A stretch of 64,000 bases of DNA from Parelaphostrongylus tenuis (lineage: Eukaryota > Nematoda > Chromadorea > Rhabditida > Metastrongylidae), in NCBI GenBank assembly GCA_019055375.1, contig JAHQIW010004635.1, positions 124,001 through 188,000 on the forward strand. Direction: 5' to 3'. This document shows, one piece after another, positions 32,922 through 43,711 of the stretch. Below the pieces are notes generated by a model. That model saw only the letters and a program-made list of their open reading frames with translations. It ran no database searches and was not told where the DNA came from. Position numbers and translations under genes: made by a program. Each line of letters starts with the position of its first letter. Positions within the stretch are counted from its first letter, which is position 1.

Positions 32922-33124
32922 GTATCGCAGGGGAGATGGGAAAGTTGGTAAAGAGTCGAACACTGATGACAGGACCGAGAACCATGAACATGTCGGCGCC
33001 GGCCAAGCCATCGCGGCGACGCGGTATAACATTCGGCCGCAGCCGCTACCCATCATCCTTTATGAGCAGTCGGGCCTCTAAAATCTTCCATATTACGGCT
33101 AGTTCTAGTGCACTGACAGTATAA
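32922..33124 (+). CDS. Candidate terminal exon rich in Arg and Ser
   Basis: Acceptor TTAATCGTTGCAG, two bases, 66 codons (IAGEMGKLVKSRTLMTGPR ... RSRYPSSFMSS ...) and TAA. It is locally GC-richer than its surroundings. The reverse strand is also open for 64 codons (33006-32812). No homologue is recognised. Confidence 0.25.
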
Positions 33125-33129
33125 GTCGT

Positions 33130-34350
33130 TTACTATTTAAACTCTTCTCCTCTTCGTATCTTGAGTGTTGCGCCATAGACATATTGTGTTTGTGACATTG
33201 TACAACCGGAGCCATTGACTCCCCGGTGGAGCACTCTAGTATGGGCTATGCCTGGTTCGCCACCGGAGGCAAGGTAGCCAGCCCTTTACCTCCAATCTAA
33301 AGCACGTTATAGTGAGAATCAGTCGCTTGGCGACAATTTCAACGTAATTGTATATCAGACCTCAACGGCCCTTACATATTATACATAATCACCTACTAGC
33401 TACCACCTCAGGGGTAAACTTTCACGGCGCACGTATGGCATCATCCGGAGCTCCACGGCGTAGTCAGGTTTCGTGTGAAAAATTTAGGTTTTTCTAGATC
33501 AGTCGTTACATGCTTCTCACTTTTGCGCCTCCCAACCAGAAAGTTGCAAATTTTGATGTCCGTTGCATAGTAATGTAATATGACCGTTCTTGACATGTCG
33601 CTATTATGTAATTTCGTACTCTTAATGTGTTCATATTATTATGATATTAGTCCTACAATTTTTGTGACTTATAGATTTGTTATTGGTATGAACTTGTGGA
33701 GATTCAACGTTTTTGTAGACGGATAGCGCAAACTGTCTCAACACGGAGACCCGCGTGGCATTTGGAGTCGGCACAATCAGTCGAGCGAACGGACTTCATT
33801 GATCACACACGCATCTGACACCGAGCTCCTACGATCAGTGGCGCACCGTTGTAGGCAAGTAAACTACCGGACCACTACAGTACTTCTAAATTCCACATTC
33901 ACCACCTTTTAGAGTTTCTTCTAAAGACTTACTAACCAACAGTGGCTAGAGAATGTCCTACGCTGCGGATTTTAAGCGTACAAGGAGGACAATGGTGTTC
34001 GTACTAGCTGTGGCATGCAAATCGGATGGATAAAGAACAAAAATAATACTTTTTGAAAAATCGAGTTCAAAACATAAGTCTTTCGGGAAATCACTCTCCA
34101 TATGCTGCATATAAGTTGTCAAGTGGTATAATAATTGAAAAAATTTATGTGCACCAGAACAAACGACTACAATGGTAATCTACAAATCGTAGTGGTTAGT
34201 TTGTTGCAAAAGGCGTAGTTTATATAAAGAGCTAATTTATTGAAAGGTGTTACATGAATCAACTTCCATTCACAAATCTACTAATGCAAACACGGATGTA
34301 TTAGGCATATCAATATGAATCATTGGCACTGAAAAGAATGGAGTGGCAAG
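33130..34350. other. No gene identified
   Basis: Mixed AT-rich sequence without recognisable exons or known elements. Confidence 0.35.
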
Positions 34351-34354
34351 AGAA

Positions 34355-34432
34355 AAATCCGACCTCAGACGGGAGTTGAACCCGTGTTTCAACCATAGGG
34401 GCGCGTGCTACCACTACACCACTGAGGTCATC
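34355..34432 (-). repeat. tRNA-derived SINE, family C
   Basis: The minus strand reads CCTCAGTGGTGTAGTGGTAG (A box), GGTTGAAACACGGGTTCAAC (B box) and CTGAGGTC. It resembles a tRNA-Gly-type head closed by a GACCTCAG/CTGAGGTC stem. Confidence 0.65.
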
Positions 34433-34439
34433 TTAAGAA

Positions 34440-35500
34440 TCGCATATAAATCAGCATTGGTTTATTCCTCGTCTTTAAAATCTTTATAATTACTTACTGA
34501 AGGGAAAAACAGAGTTATTAATTGTTAATTATTGATGACGAAACAAATGATGATGGTCACAATTGTGCATTCAGTAGGATGAAGGACGAATTTAGCTCTA
34601 GTTAATTACCCTAATTTCAACTAGCTATCACCTTGCCTTTTCTAGAGGATATCACTTTCAGGGTTAGGCTAAACTCCACCGCTGTTTCAATGCCCTGATG
34701 CCTCGAACAGCTGCCATTTTTATCGTGGACTTTTGCTCATTCCCATCGCCGTTCGATGCGGTCTGCTTTTCTTTATCACCCTAATTTCCATCAACTTTTA
34801 CCGCTGGGATTTTTTTCTTTTGCGAGACGACTTTCTCAAAGATTTTTTTCTTCCTTTTGGGAACAAATGGCTCCTCTACAATGCTGAACAAGCAGCCTCT
34901 CTAGAACAATGAGTTTTCAGAAGCACACAAACAAACTTTAAAAACATATTTTGTGAAATGGCTTTTACCAAGTTATTAGCGCTGAAGCATACACTAAGAC
35001 GTTTCCCCAAATAAGTATTGTAAATTGTGAGACAGATGCGCATAGTTGAAAATACCCTCCAATACGCACATGGTCGTTCGTACAATCGCGTAAGGAGAAT
35101 TAATTCTATTAGCACTTAGCTATGCTCGTGGAGACTACAAACTACAAATAGACGCCGAAACCACAGGCAAATATGAGGAATGACGGATAGGAATGAAAGG
35201 AGTACAAGCACGCGCTCAATATGTGAACAAAGGCCCAAAAATGAATCGAAAAGAGGAGTGCCTCGTAATCACGCGTCATCTCGAACCATACCTTAGGCTG
35301 ATCTTTCCGGGCCTGAGTTCAAGCGCAGCCCACTGATGCACAGACCCTAAGCGTTTGGTCTTCAGTGAACAATTCTTAGACCCAAACATCAAAACGGTGA
35401 GTGTTTTCGAAATGGAGTTTTTACTATGCAATTAAAAATTCATTTCTAACGTTTTCTGCTAGGGTTATGGAGGTTTTGGCTTAGTGGATTGTAGATCACT
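34440..35500. other. No gene identified
   Basis: AT-rich, with one 79-codon minus frame (35115-34876) that has no motif or splice-site support. Confidence 0.35.
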
Positions 35501-35508
35501 ATCTCTTC

Positions 35509-35546
35509 AGGCTCTGAAGAAGGCGACCTGCCGAAACGTTAGCCAC
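35509..35546 (+). ncRNA. Hammerhead-type motif, family H4
   Basis: GGCU (35510-35513), CUGAAGA (35514-35520), stem II A-GGC-GACCU-GCC, GAA (35533-35535), ACGU, U (35540), AGCC (35541-35544). Stem I GGCU/AGCC is a perfect 4-bp pairing. The unpaired A opening stem II and the short stem I weaken it. ACGU is a palindrome, so stem III could only form between two molecules. Confidence 0.45.
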
Positions 35547-35846
35547 CTCAAATATTGTGTACTCACGCTGCATTACTAACTGTATTGTTGTATGCTTCTC
35601 TAGTATTCAATAAATGATATCAATAACACCTCGGAACGGCTCAACAAAAGAAAATACTCATTTACGTTGGACATCTGTCGTAGCTATCTCTAAGAGCATG
35701 CCCTGTGATTAGTCCTGATGAACATAAGTGGGATCACAGCCGTAACCCGCTATTCCTATGGATTCAACTATAGGAAATTCTGCCACAACCTTTTCGTTTT
35801 ACACACTATGTTATGGACGAGAAAATCCCGCTAAAGAAAAAAGCGA

Positions 35847-35906
35847 TCATGACCCTTCCACTTTTCGAGCTACGAGTTGCGATGGAACGCATGAAAAAAG
35901 GTACTT
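35847..35906 (-). CDS. Candidate terminal exon
   Basis: Acceptor AAGTTTTCTAG, phase 0, 19 codons (KYLFSCVPSQLVARKVEGS) and TGA. It follows the 35962-36004 exon in phase. Short and unrecognised. Confidence 0.3.
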   Translation of the reverse strand, partial: KYLFSCVPSQLVARKVEGS

Positions 35907-35961
35907 CTAGAAAACTTGAAAGTATCAGAACCGATTTTCTTTGAATTGAAGGTTTTCTTAC

Positions 35962-36004
35962 CACTTTTCTATTTTGCTTCGAAAACCCAGACATCATTTT
36001 AGCC
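35962..36004 (-). CDS. Candidate internal exon
   Basis: Strong acceptor TTTTTTCCTTTTAG, one base, 14 codons (AKMMSGFSKQNRKV) and GTAAGA donor in phase 0. The excellent splice sites on a 43-bp exon with a 55-bp intron to the next candidate fit nematode gene structure. No identity. Confidence 0.35.
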
Positions 36005-36009
36005 CTAAA

Positions 36010-36955
36010 AGGAAAAAATTAGAAACCAGTGAAGGACAATATGCACACAGTGCCGCTCTACTCGAGAAAGTTGACTAAAGAGATCGTCGTTACCATTGCA
36101 CGACATGCTATTTGAGCGCACTCGTTGAACTGTTCGCGAAAATTATCATATTACGCATATCAAGAACTTTCTGTCAACTCAATCGGTCTATAACGAAACA
36201 CTATGGTAAGCATAAACCACGTTCAAAGTGCACCCTGGTATTAAGAAGACTGTCGCAAATGCCACCTATCTTCTATCCTCACCTCTTCCGACTATGAACA
36301 GCGAAGCAAAAAAGCTTAGTATGCTCAATTAGGTACAGGCCGAATACATTAGCATGAGCACAATCAAAGAGAAAGCAGAGTCTACACATCCAATGATTCG
36401 AAGGTGAAAATTTGGGCTGGAAAACTTTTTAATGATAGATGACAATTTGTACGTGAACCCAGGGCATAAAGCAACCGTGAAACAAGGAGACAGGAACTAT
36501 GATGATTGGAGAGAACAGTATAGGCCGCTTTTGGGCCCTCAAAGAAGCGACTGACCAACTAGACGGACACGAAATTCCGCGTTCATCGTTTCGACATCGG
36601 TCATACAAGAGCTGCGCTACGCAGTAGAGAGTGAGGTTTATAAACAAGTGGAATACTGTGCACATCACCATAGAATGCTTAAACAATGTCTTCTAGAACT
36701 TATCAAATCAACACACACACGTCTAATCTGTAAGAGCGCTCAGATCGTTCTAATGTTCAATCTTTGAGACATAGGAGATTACACCTTGACAGCGAAATGC
36801 AGATGGGCTTACGATATAATATGAAGATACAGACGGCAAATACCAAAGTAGTCCCTAGACTAGATTGCACGGTGAGTGGTTTTTCCCAGAATCAACTATC
36901 GCTTATTAGCTCCCTAGATTTCCATTATTTCACAGTACATATTAATGTAAATAAC
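36010..36955. other. No gene identified
   Basis: Scattered short frames only. No motif or splice-site support. Confidence 0.35.
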
Positions 36956-36974
36956 GTTTGAATGCATATTTTGT

Positions 36975-37015
36975 TCAGACTTTGAAGAAAGCGTATTGCC
37001 GAAGCGTCAGTCACA
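36975..37015 (+). repeat. Decayed hammerhead family H4 copy
   Basis: GACU, UUGAAGA, AAGCGUAUUGCC, GAA, GCGU, C, AGUC. The stem I strands GACU/AGUC still pair although their sequence differs from the GGCU/AGCC of the 35.5 kb copy. The core has C3 changed to U and A15.1 changed to G, so it should be inactive. Confidence 0.45.
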
Positions 37016-37506
37016 GGCAATCAAGAAGACACTCGACCGAAAAGAACATTCGATCGAGAAAACGATACCAACCTCGTGAAACTCCAAATGAAGATTAGTT
37101 CTCAAGCTTTTCTTCTCATTTTACAGTTTTATATTTTCAATATGCCGAGGTTTAAAGAAAGTCGATCTTTCAGACGACAAACAGCCGAAATCAATTAACA
37201 CAGTGTACTTCAACTGTATACAAGCGTCTTCTAGAGCAAATACAGGCAAAATGAACAAGTTTTTCTGCGGCTTGAGCCAATCACTTGATCACATAGCTGC
37301 GAAGCTTTGCAACTCATAGTATGATAACCACACACGTTACCATGTTTGAGCCAACCCGCGCTATGAATAACACCTATGCGAGAAGGAAAAGAGTGGAGAA
37401 TGTGCTGGGGCACACACTAAGCGTAAAGACAGATCGTTCAAGTATTCAGCTAACAAATCCAACGTTTCTTTTGAACTGAGATAAAGGGAAAAATCAACAA
37501 ACTTAC

Positions 37507-37595
37507 CAAATAGTTATGCCTTATCGAAGGCTCTTTAAACTTCACATATTCGTTCCTACTTCGCCTCTTTGTCGGAGTGACGCTCGCGGAGTTGT
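37507..37595 (-). CDS. Candidate internal exon
   Basis: Acceptor ACATGTTTCCAG, two bases, 29 codons (NSASVTPTKRRSRNEYVKFK ... SIRHNYL) and a consensus GTAAGT donor in phase 0. Basic, disordered-looking sequence. No family is recognised. The upstream exon is not certain; phases do not match 38011-38076. Confidence 0.35.
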
Positions 37596-38010
37596 CTGGA
37601 AACATGTTCGTCAAAATGTTCATGTTTGTGAATTTTTTTTTTTGAATACCGTGAAAGGCGAAACTTGAAAAATTACATACCACAAAGATTGATCATAGTA
37701 CGAATGGAGTTACCGAACAGGACATCTCTGGTGTAAGAACAAACTTATCACGTCGCTGTAACTCGCGCAGTTCGTTCATTGGATCAAGGATAATCCTTGA
37801 AAATCACTCGCATATTTTACATGTTAACGACTTACAAGGATTTTCGTACATTTTAATAATACGTAAAAATTGGAATGAGGCGGACAAAGCTTTGAAACCG
37901 GGGTATTTGCTTCTAAAAAGAAAACAAAGACCAAGATGAAGGGTGCACTTTGAGATTCTCACACAAAAAAAAACTTACGGTATTGTTGGCATATCGACGA
38001 GCTTCACTTT

Positions 38011-38076
38011 TCATTCGTAAACATCCAGTGCTACTTCAGCGGTCATCTGAACATCGTAGTCCGTACCGCTATCCTC
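38011..38076 (-). CDS. Candidate terminal exon of a Cys-rich gene
   Basis: Acceptor TTATGATTTTTAG, phase 0, 21 codons (EDSGTDYDVQMTAEVALDVYE) and TGA. Continues the 38133-38209 exon across a 56-bp intron. A GTAAGT also lies downstream at about 37976, so an alternative structure is possible. Confidence 0.4.
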   Translation of the reverse strand, partial: EDSGTDYDVQMTAEVALDVYE

Positions 38077-38132
38077 CTAAAAATCATAAAACAAATATTC
38101 CATTTCTTTTTCTCTTCACACACAATATTTAC

Positions 38133-38209
38133 TATCCATTTACATGACCAGTCGTCACGTCTAGTGCACGAATCCCAGCACTTCTCGCAATCATCGTTCA
38201 GAAAGATCT
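38133..38209 (-). CDS. Candidate internal exon encoding a Cys-rich segment
   Basis: Acceptor CGAAATATTTCAG, two bases, 25 codons (IFLNDDCEKCWDSCTRRDDW, then SCKWI), donor GTAAAT. Four closely spaced cysteines suggest a secreted or zinc-binding segment, but I cannot name the family. Two GTAAAT donors are available; only the one at 38132 keeps the next exon open. Confidence 0.4.
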
Positions 38210-38349
38210 CTGAAATATTTCGCGTTTTGTTTTGGTAGCGGCATAAGATTTCCATCATCTCGGTAAAATTTGCAGAATTCTGATTGAGTAGTCTTTCTGC
38301 GGTCGTGAAGATAGCCGAACTAAAGCGTCTCCTCGTAAATTACAATAGA

Positions 38350-38425
38350 GCGTTAGGAAGGGGGTCGAACCAGCACCTTGTCTCACAATAAGAGTGCATC
38401 GTTGATTACTCCGCAAACCTACGAC
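38350..38425 (-). repeat. tRNA-like SINE head
   Basis: The minus strand reads GGAGTAATCAACGATGCACTC (A-box-like) and GGTGCTGGTTCGACCCCCTT (B box), resembling family A heads, without a clear body. Confidence 0.4.
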
Positions 38426-38699
38426 GGCTTGTTTCACAAATATAAATTTCAAATATGCAAATAATCTCTTATGGGCAACTTCTGTCGATTCTCTAGAAAT
38501 AACATCTTCAACCATAACAAAAAAGGATAGTCCATCGTTCACAAGAAAGAGATTCGCAGACCCAATCAAGATTAGATGAACATCTTTTCCCGTGTTCATT
38601 TATATCAAGTTTACAAGTTAGGTTTAACATCTCAGAAGTATAAACTGACTGAATTCTCTGGAATGTTATATCGTAAATAAAATATAAAATATTGAGAAT

Positions 38700-38935
38700 A
38701 GTTGAATGCACAACACTGCCGACCCAGTGATTTATCTCACTTGATGCCAGAGGAAATCGTTCATTGTCACCTACTCGAAGTGGAGGACCGGACCACTCCT
38801 AGAGGATTGGTTAAAGACGAAGGGCCTATCCCTAATGATGAGGCGGGCTGCAAGGCCGAAACACCTGTATCATTTTGTACAAGAGCCTATAACAGACCAC
38901 ATGACGTATGGGCTCAAATACTAATTATGAGATAT
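38700..38935 (+). repeat. Hammerhead family H1 copy, core mutated
   Basis: Contains AUGAUGA (for CUGAUGA), a stem II that still pairs (GGC ... GCC), GAAACACCUGUA and the family end TATAACAGACCACATGA ... GGCTCAAATACTAATTA. Loss of C3 and of stem I pairing should abolish cleavage. Confidence 0.55.
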
Positions 38936-38939
38936 GAGC

Positions 38940-41075
38940 TAACTGTTTTCGCTTGTTCTCGGACATTTGATCTTTATTGCACAAAATTTCCCAGCCTCAT
39001 ATTATGTATTGAAAATTTTGAATAAATCAACGAATTCGTTACTTCAGATATTGTAGCCATCGTTGTTTGAGAGAAAAGCCATTTCATAATTTTGTTAGCA
39101 TTCATGAGTCTCTTACACATCATGTAAGTGAAATATCATAGAGGCTATTGTTAATAAAAGTACACCCAAATGTTATCGCTACAAAAAAATTTACAGCCAT
39201 ATTACACGTCCCACATGCCGAAAACAACGTAAACTATCTTTTATTGCGCAGCTGTTATATGGGACGACGCTCAATCTTATATTGGTTGTGGACTGCTGGC
39301 TTTCCTTAGATCACACGATGAATTTTCCAGAACTAAAGCACTTAGGAGGTTGAACACATCACAATGTTATGAACAGAGCTTGCTATATGTGTATGCATGA
39401 TACTACATTTTATTCGCTACTATGTTCCTTCGTACAAACACATCGCTCTCAACATTAGAAAGTGTGTTGCAGCTTATGTGCGGCTTATTATAAATTTTCT
39501 GACTAATTTATCCTAAATGTACCTATGATTTATTATAGTGAATAGTAAGGTAAAGTATTCAATCAACACTCAGATTACTCAAGTCAGTAAACACAAAAAA
39601 GAAGTTCCTTTTGTGAATTATGAAATTTTGAGTGCAGCTTTCCAATGTTCGGACCTGACATGATGCCAATGTTTGATTGAAGACCAATCGATTGAATAGA
39701 AGAAGTGCAGGAAAACACGTGATTCCATGTCCTCTATAGGGATTATACCGATCACAGTCCACCTAAGTATGACTCCCGTAGATTGATGCCCTCATTAACA
39801 TGCGAAAATTTTGAGATAATTGTTGTCCTCTGCATAATTTTTGTTTAGTCGGTACATTCCTAGCACTGTTTTTGCTTTACCTCTTCTTAAGTCCCGATAA
39901 TGTATTCCGTCATCATGAAGATGATGCATTTGCAATACGAGGATTAGGAAGCAAGTCAATTTTCATATTAAACAAAGAACCATAACAATGGCGGAGAAAA
40001 ACTTTTGAGATTGAAAACGCACTTAACATCCGAATAAAACTTGTTTTCAAAAAATGAGTTAGCCACTCCTGGATATCGAAAGCACAACAGAACGATAAGT
40101 CCAGATCTATTATATTCCTCAGGACAAAGAAACTGGCTTGCTTGATATCAGTATAAATTAGCATACCACAATAAAACCCCTTCATTATTTCCGTAAAAAA
40201 ATTGGAGTTAGACATTTACTCAGTCACCTCATAACTTCAGATAACAACAAACTAGACAAATAGACGATTTACAGCTGATTCTATTCGCAGACTATTTCAC
40301 TAATGAGTTGTATACGAAATTTTTCATAATCCGTGGCATAAACTATGCGTTGATTTCTTAAATGATCTCTGACCAAGGTATACATCATAATTTTTGCCAG
40401 TGATTTACTGCTTTACGATTGTCAAAGGATGTTTCTGGATGTCGGACTGTGATGGACAGCAGGACTTTCATCACCAAAATAGAATATTATAGGCTGAGGA
40501 CACGGAAAGTGGCCAATTAGACAATGAGACGAATCGCTGCCGTCCTGATAGCCATTATCAATCAGACAATCGCACAAATGCAGCTCCCGTTCCTATCCAC
40601 CAACGCCGGTGATCGGTAGTGAGGACGACTTAAGAATTCATATCTGAAGACTGAAGATGAAAAATCTTGCCTAACTAGCAAATTATTAATTAGTCAGAGG
40701 GAGGTTGCATGGCGGCATGCAACGCACCGTCCGTTGTGGATCCAAGTAACTAAGCCTCAGAAATCAGCTCCTTTTCTTTTGTTGGGAACGAGACAGAAAT
40801 GATCAACAGAGAAAACGAGCGATGTTCTAGCAAACTGTGGGAAAAAGACGTTATATAGCTCATACCAAGTCCTCATCAGACGATTTACGCTGTTCCATCC
40901 AAAAGGCTTCTCGTCGATAATCAATTTCCATTGTTGTTCTTATTACCAACTACGAGTCGGCAACCACTTGGTAAACTACCATGCGGTAGGTTGTAGCCGT
41001 CTCAAAAAGTACTCTGCAACCAAAAGTATGATCTACCTTTTCGGATTAAGATTCTCTAGTTATTCTTCAGGACTT
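38940..41075. other. No gene identified
   Basis: Mostly AT-rich. One 100-codon minus frame (40215-39913) with hydrophobic stretches has no splice-site or family support. Confidence 0.35.
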
Positions 41076-41080
41076 ATACT

Positions 41081-41116
41081 TCAGTTCAGGAAAGTTTGCT
41101 CAGCTTTTTTGTGATC
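41081..41116 (-). CDS. Terminal exon of a small minus-strand gene
   Basis: Acceptor CATTGCGTTTTCAG, phase 0, 11 codons (DHKKAEQTFLN) and TGA. It joins in phase to the exon ending REIDAQ, whose donor is GCAAGT, giving a GC-AG intron of 95 bp. GC donors are a known minor class. Confidence 0.45.
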   Translation of the reverse strand, partial: DHKKAEQTFLN

Positions 41117-41211
41117 CTGAAAACGCAATGAGCATTACTCTATCTTTCTAATGTAGTAGTTTTATCAGAGGAATGTTCAGTAAGAAAACACTCATCAAGA
41201 AGAGAACTTGC

Positions 41212-41291
41212 CTGTGCATCGATCTCACGACTCTTTTGAGCGCGGGTGACTTTAGCTTCGAATGGACATCGCCAAGCTTCATTGCATGTTC
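41212..41291 (-). CDS. Internal exon of the same gene
   Basis: After TATCATTTATTAG, two bases and 26 codons (TCNEAWRCPFEAKVTRAQKS, then REIDAQ) up to a GC donor. It may instead extend upstream in frame (MVKLFNLYHLLG) from an acceptor near 41336. The sequence looks like an ordinary cytosolic or secreted protein segment. No family is recognised. Confidence 0.45.
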
Positions 41292-41322
41292 CTAATAAAT
41301 GATACAGATTGAACAGTTTCAC

Positions 41323-41364
41323 CATCTCTCCATGGGCTCTCTGCTATTAGCGGATCCTTTTTTT
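41323..41364 (-). CDS. Alternative internal exon
   Basis: Acceptor CAGCTTTCAG, 13 codons (KKDPLIAESPWRD) framed by split codons, donor GTGAAA. Phases match both neighbours. However, the intron to 41291 would be only 31 bp, so this exon and the upstream extension of 41212-41291 are mutually exclusive guesses. Confidence 0.25.
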
Positions 41365-41459
41365 CTGAAAGCTGACTCGATTCAAGAATTAGATATAGCG
41401 CACTTCAATGAATTGCTTAAATGCGATATGCGACACTTCAGCAGGACGGATTTGTTTAC

Positions 41460-41491
41460 CCAAAACTATCCCTGTATCCACATCTAACCTC
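41460..41491 (-). CDS. Candidate upstream exon of the same gene
   Basis: Acceptor GAAGTCTTCAG, one base, 10 codons (RLDVDTGIVL) and one base before GTAAAC. Phase 1 matches 41291 or 41364. Further 5' exons were not resolved, though an open frame at about 41700-41550 is possible. Confidence 0.35.
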
Positions 41492-42394
41492 CTGAAGACT
41501 TCAGGTATTTCTAACAAACTTGTTCAAATTAATGCGCATTTTCACCGCACTTGCTAGACCATGCAAATAATATTCATCTGGACCAATGTAGATATGTGTT
41601 TTTCAAAAATATTCAAATTTCCGCAATGACACAAAAAATCGACCTTATTATTTTCGTTGCAATTCTTCCATTTCAGGCATAGATATAAAAGGAATCTGGA
41701 TATAGCATGTTTCGTAATCTGCACAAAGTTTATAAAAAAAAAAAAAAGATCTCATTCTTTTGTGTATCAAGTCTCCACTACGTTCCTGAACTTGTCCAAA
41801 AATGAAAATTTTCCCACAACACGATTTTTATTTACGTTTGGCTTATTTTTTGCACATTCTTGTCTAACATAGAGCCGTCCACGCGAAGTCATTCGCACTT
41901 AGTGTTTTACGAGTTTCAACTGGGCGCACACTTTCAAACTTCATCTTCAATATATCATTCGTGCAGAGGCGCCAAGTTGTTGTAGAACTACGGCGTATGA
42001 ATGGTTCACAAAGTTTCGCAATGGAGATACTGATTTGGCCCTCATCATGACCCAGAAGACGCGTGAAATGACGAGAAGCAATCACTGAATCTACTGACGA
42101 GATCGACTATGTCAACACGTCATTTGGCTTGATCTTCAGTGTTGGCAAAATGCATTAGGCAGAAGTAGAATTTCTTCAATTGAAGCTATTTGATACTTTC
42201 GATTAATTGAAAAAATAAATTTTTGAATTTTTGGACCAAGCTCTGAAACTTAGTTGGAGACTTGCGTATTTTTGGCAATAGTGTTTTTCAACGCTCCACT
42301 ACTGCATCTCCCAAGTTCCATCGTACTAGTTTTTTTATCACTGTTTTCTGATCAAGTCGGATTATTGCCAAATGCTGGAGCATGTTAAGGAATG

Positions 42395-42640
42395 TTCTAG
42401 TACTTGGGTAGCACTTAGATGAGGCTATGTACCATCGCTCGCAGCTAAAGGAAGTGGGCTACCGTAAAGTGGATGTCTCGATGGACACCCAGCACAGACC
42501 GACCCTCCTCATACTGCCAAGTCGGCTAACCACGTTTTGGTTAACTACGTCTGATCACGACACCGTATTCACCGTATAGCCTCTGATATCCACCGATCAT
42601 CATCTCTTCAGCGCGATACAGCAGTCAGCTCAGAAATGGA
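42395..42640 (+). pseudogene. Internally deleted mariner copy (non-autonomous)
   Basis: The start of a mariner transposase clamp region (TIARSQLKEVGYRKV) runs directly into the distal part (HRP ... AKSANHVL, then decayed PPxxxxxP and HHLFSA). The first catalytic Asp region is lost. The junction (GTGGATGTCTCGATGGACAC) is the same as in the 50.6 kb copy, so the deletion predates amplification. Confidence 0.55.
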
Positions 42641-43089
42641 TCCTATCAACCTCCTCAAACGCCAGCTCATTTTTTCCTGTGAGTATGGCGCCAGTCGTTG
42701 GTCCAGTCAAATGGTGCTTTTTTAACGGGTCAAGACAGGAGTATACTATTGATTACCTGATTCCGTCTAAATAAATAAGAAGTTGGCTGACAGGAGAAAA
42801 AATTATGGAACTACCCGTTATAATTATGATTGCCAAGCTGCTTGTGCCTTTTTCTCTCTGTAGAATTATTATTAAATAATAGTAATAGTAGCATTTCCTG
42901 ACAGAATATTACAGTAGGGAACAGTGAGGTGGCAACAGCAATTTTGACAAATTTGCATCCATGATTCAAGCTTTAACATAAGCACTGCCAACGCTTCGAA
43001 ATTAATGATGAGTATGTGGAAAATTGTCGAAAAGAAAAATGGTAGTGGATGCTGAGAAAATTTAGAATAGAAATTGTTGAAAAATTTGT

Positions 43090-43690
43090 ATTGTAACGAG
43101 CTTCGATAACCGACTCAGCAAATTCGACTCTTATGATGAGTGAAGTGGCGGAGGTTCAACTGCTATCGACAAGGATTAAATGAAAGCATCAGCTAAAGAA
43201 GATACAATCAAAACTTTGTACGAAAACGTGGTGTAGACAACTCAACTGTTTCGGTTGATCTGAAAAAATTTAAAAGTCAAAGATTCGTGAGTAGATGCTG
43301 CACCCATACAACGACAATCGAATAAATCGCCGTTCTGGAGAACAGTAGGCAATTCTTTTGCGTAAGCAGAACAATACACGTATCACTTGTCACTTGTGAC
43401 AGGAAATGGATCCCGTACGACAACCAACGATAATCCACTCAGTTGTATAATCACCATGAAGCGCTGTAGCATTTCCCGGAACCAAGACTGAATCGAGAGG
43501 TCGTACTGTTTGCTTGGTAGTTTGTTGCTCGATTGTTCCATTACAGCCTCCGTAACCCCAGTAAAACTATTCTGCCAGAAGAGTACGTCCAGTGCATCGA
43601 CAAGATTCAAAACGTCAATGTCTATGCACGCATTGGTCAACAGAAAACGATCAAAGCTTCTTCGTGGCTGACGAGCAGCTGCACCTCGCA
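43090..43690 (+). pseudogene. mariner transposase, central catalytic fragment
   Basis: Plus-strand pieces in shifting frames: SKFDSYDE, DNSTVSVDLKKF (linker), VTCDRKWIPYDNQR (first catalytic Asp in the TCDEKW-type motif), HEALQHFPEPRLN, ARLFHYS, NPSKTILPEEYVQCIDKI. These match mariner transposases of the D34D type, of which hookworm examples such as bandit are known. Stops and shifts make it inactive, and the second Asp region is not recovered. Confidence 0.8.
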
Positions 43691-43711
43691 CTAGCCGATG
43701 TTGAAAGGTCG

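Noticed and set aside
35715..35760. CCUGAUGAACAUAAG on the plus strand as a hammerhead
   Set aside because: No GAA element or stem I partner downstream.
36429..36686. 85-codon minus frame with a hydrophobic core
   Set aside because: No splice sites, no motif and typical of chance frames in this window.
40865..40890. CUGAUGAGGACUUGG on the minus strand as another hammerhead
   Set aside because: No GAA follows at a usable distance and no complementary stem I strand was found.
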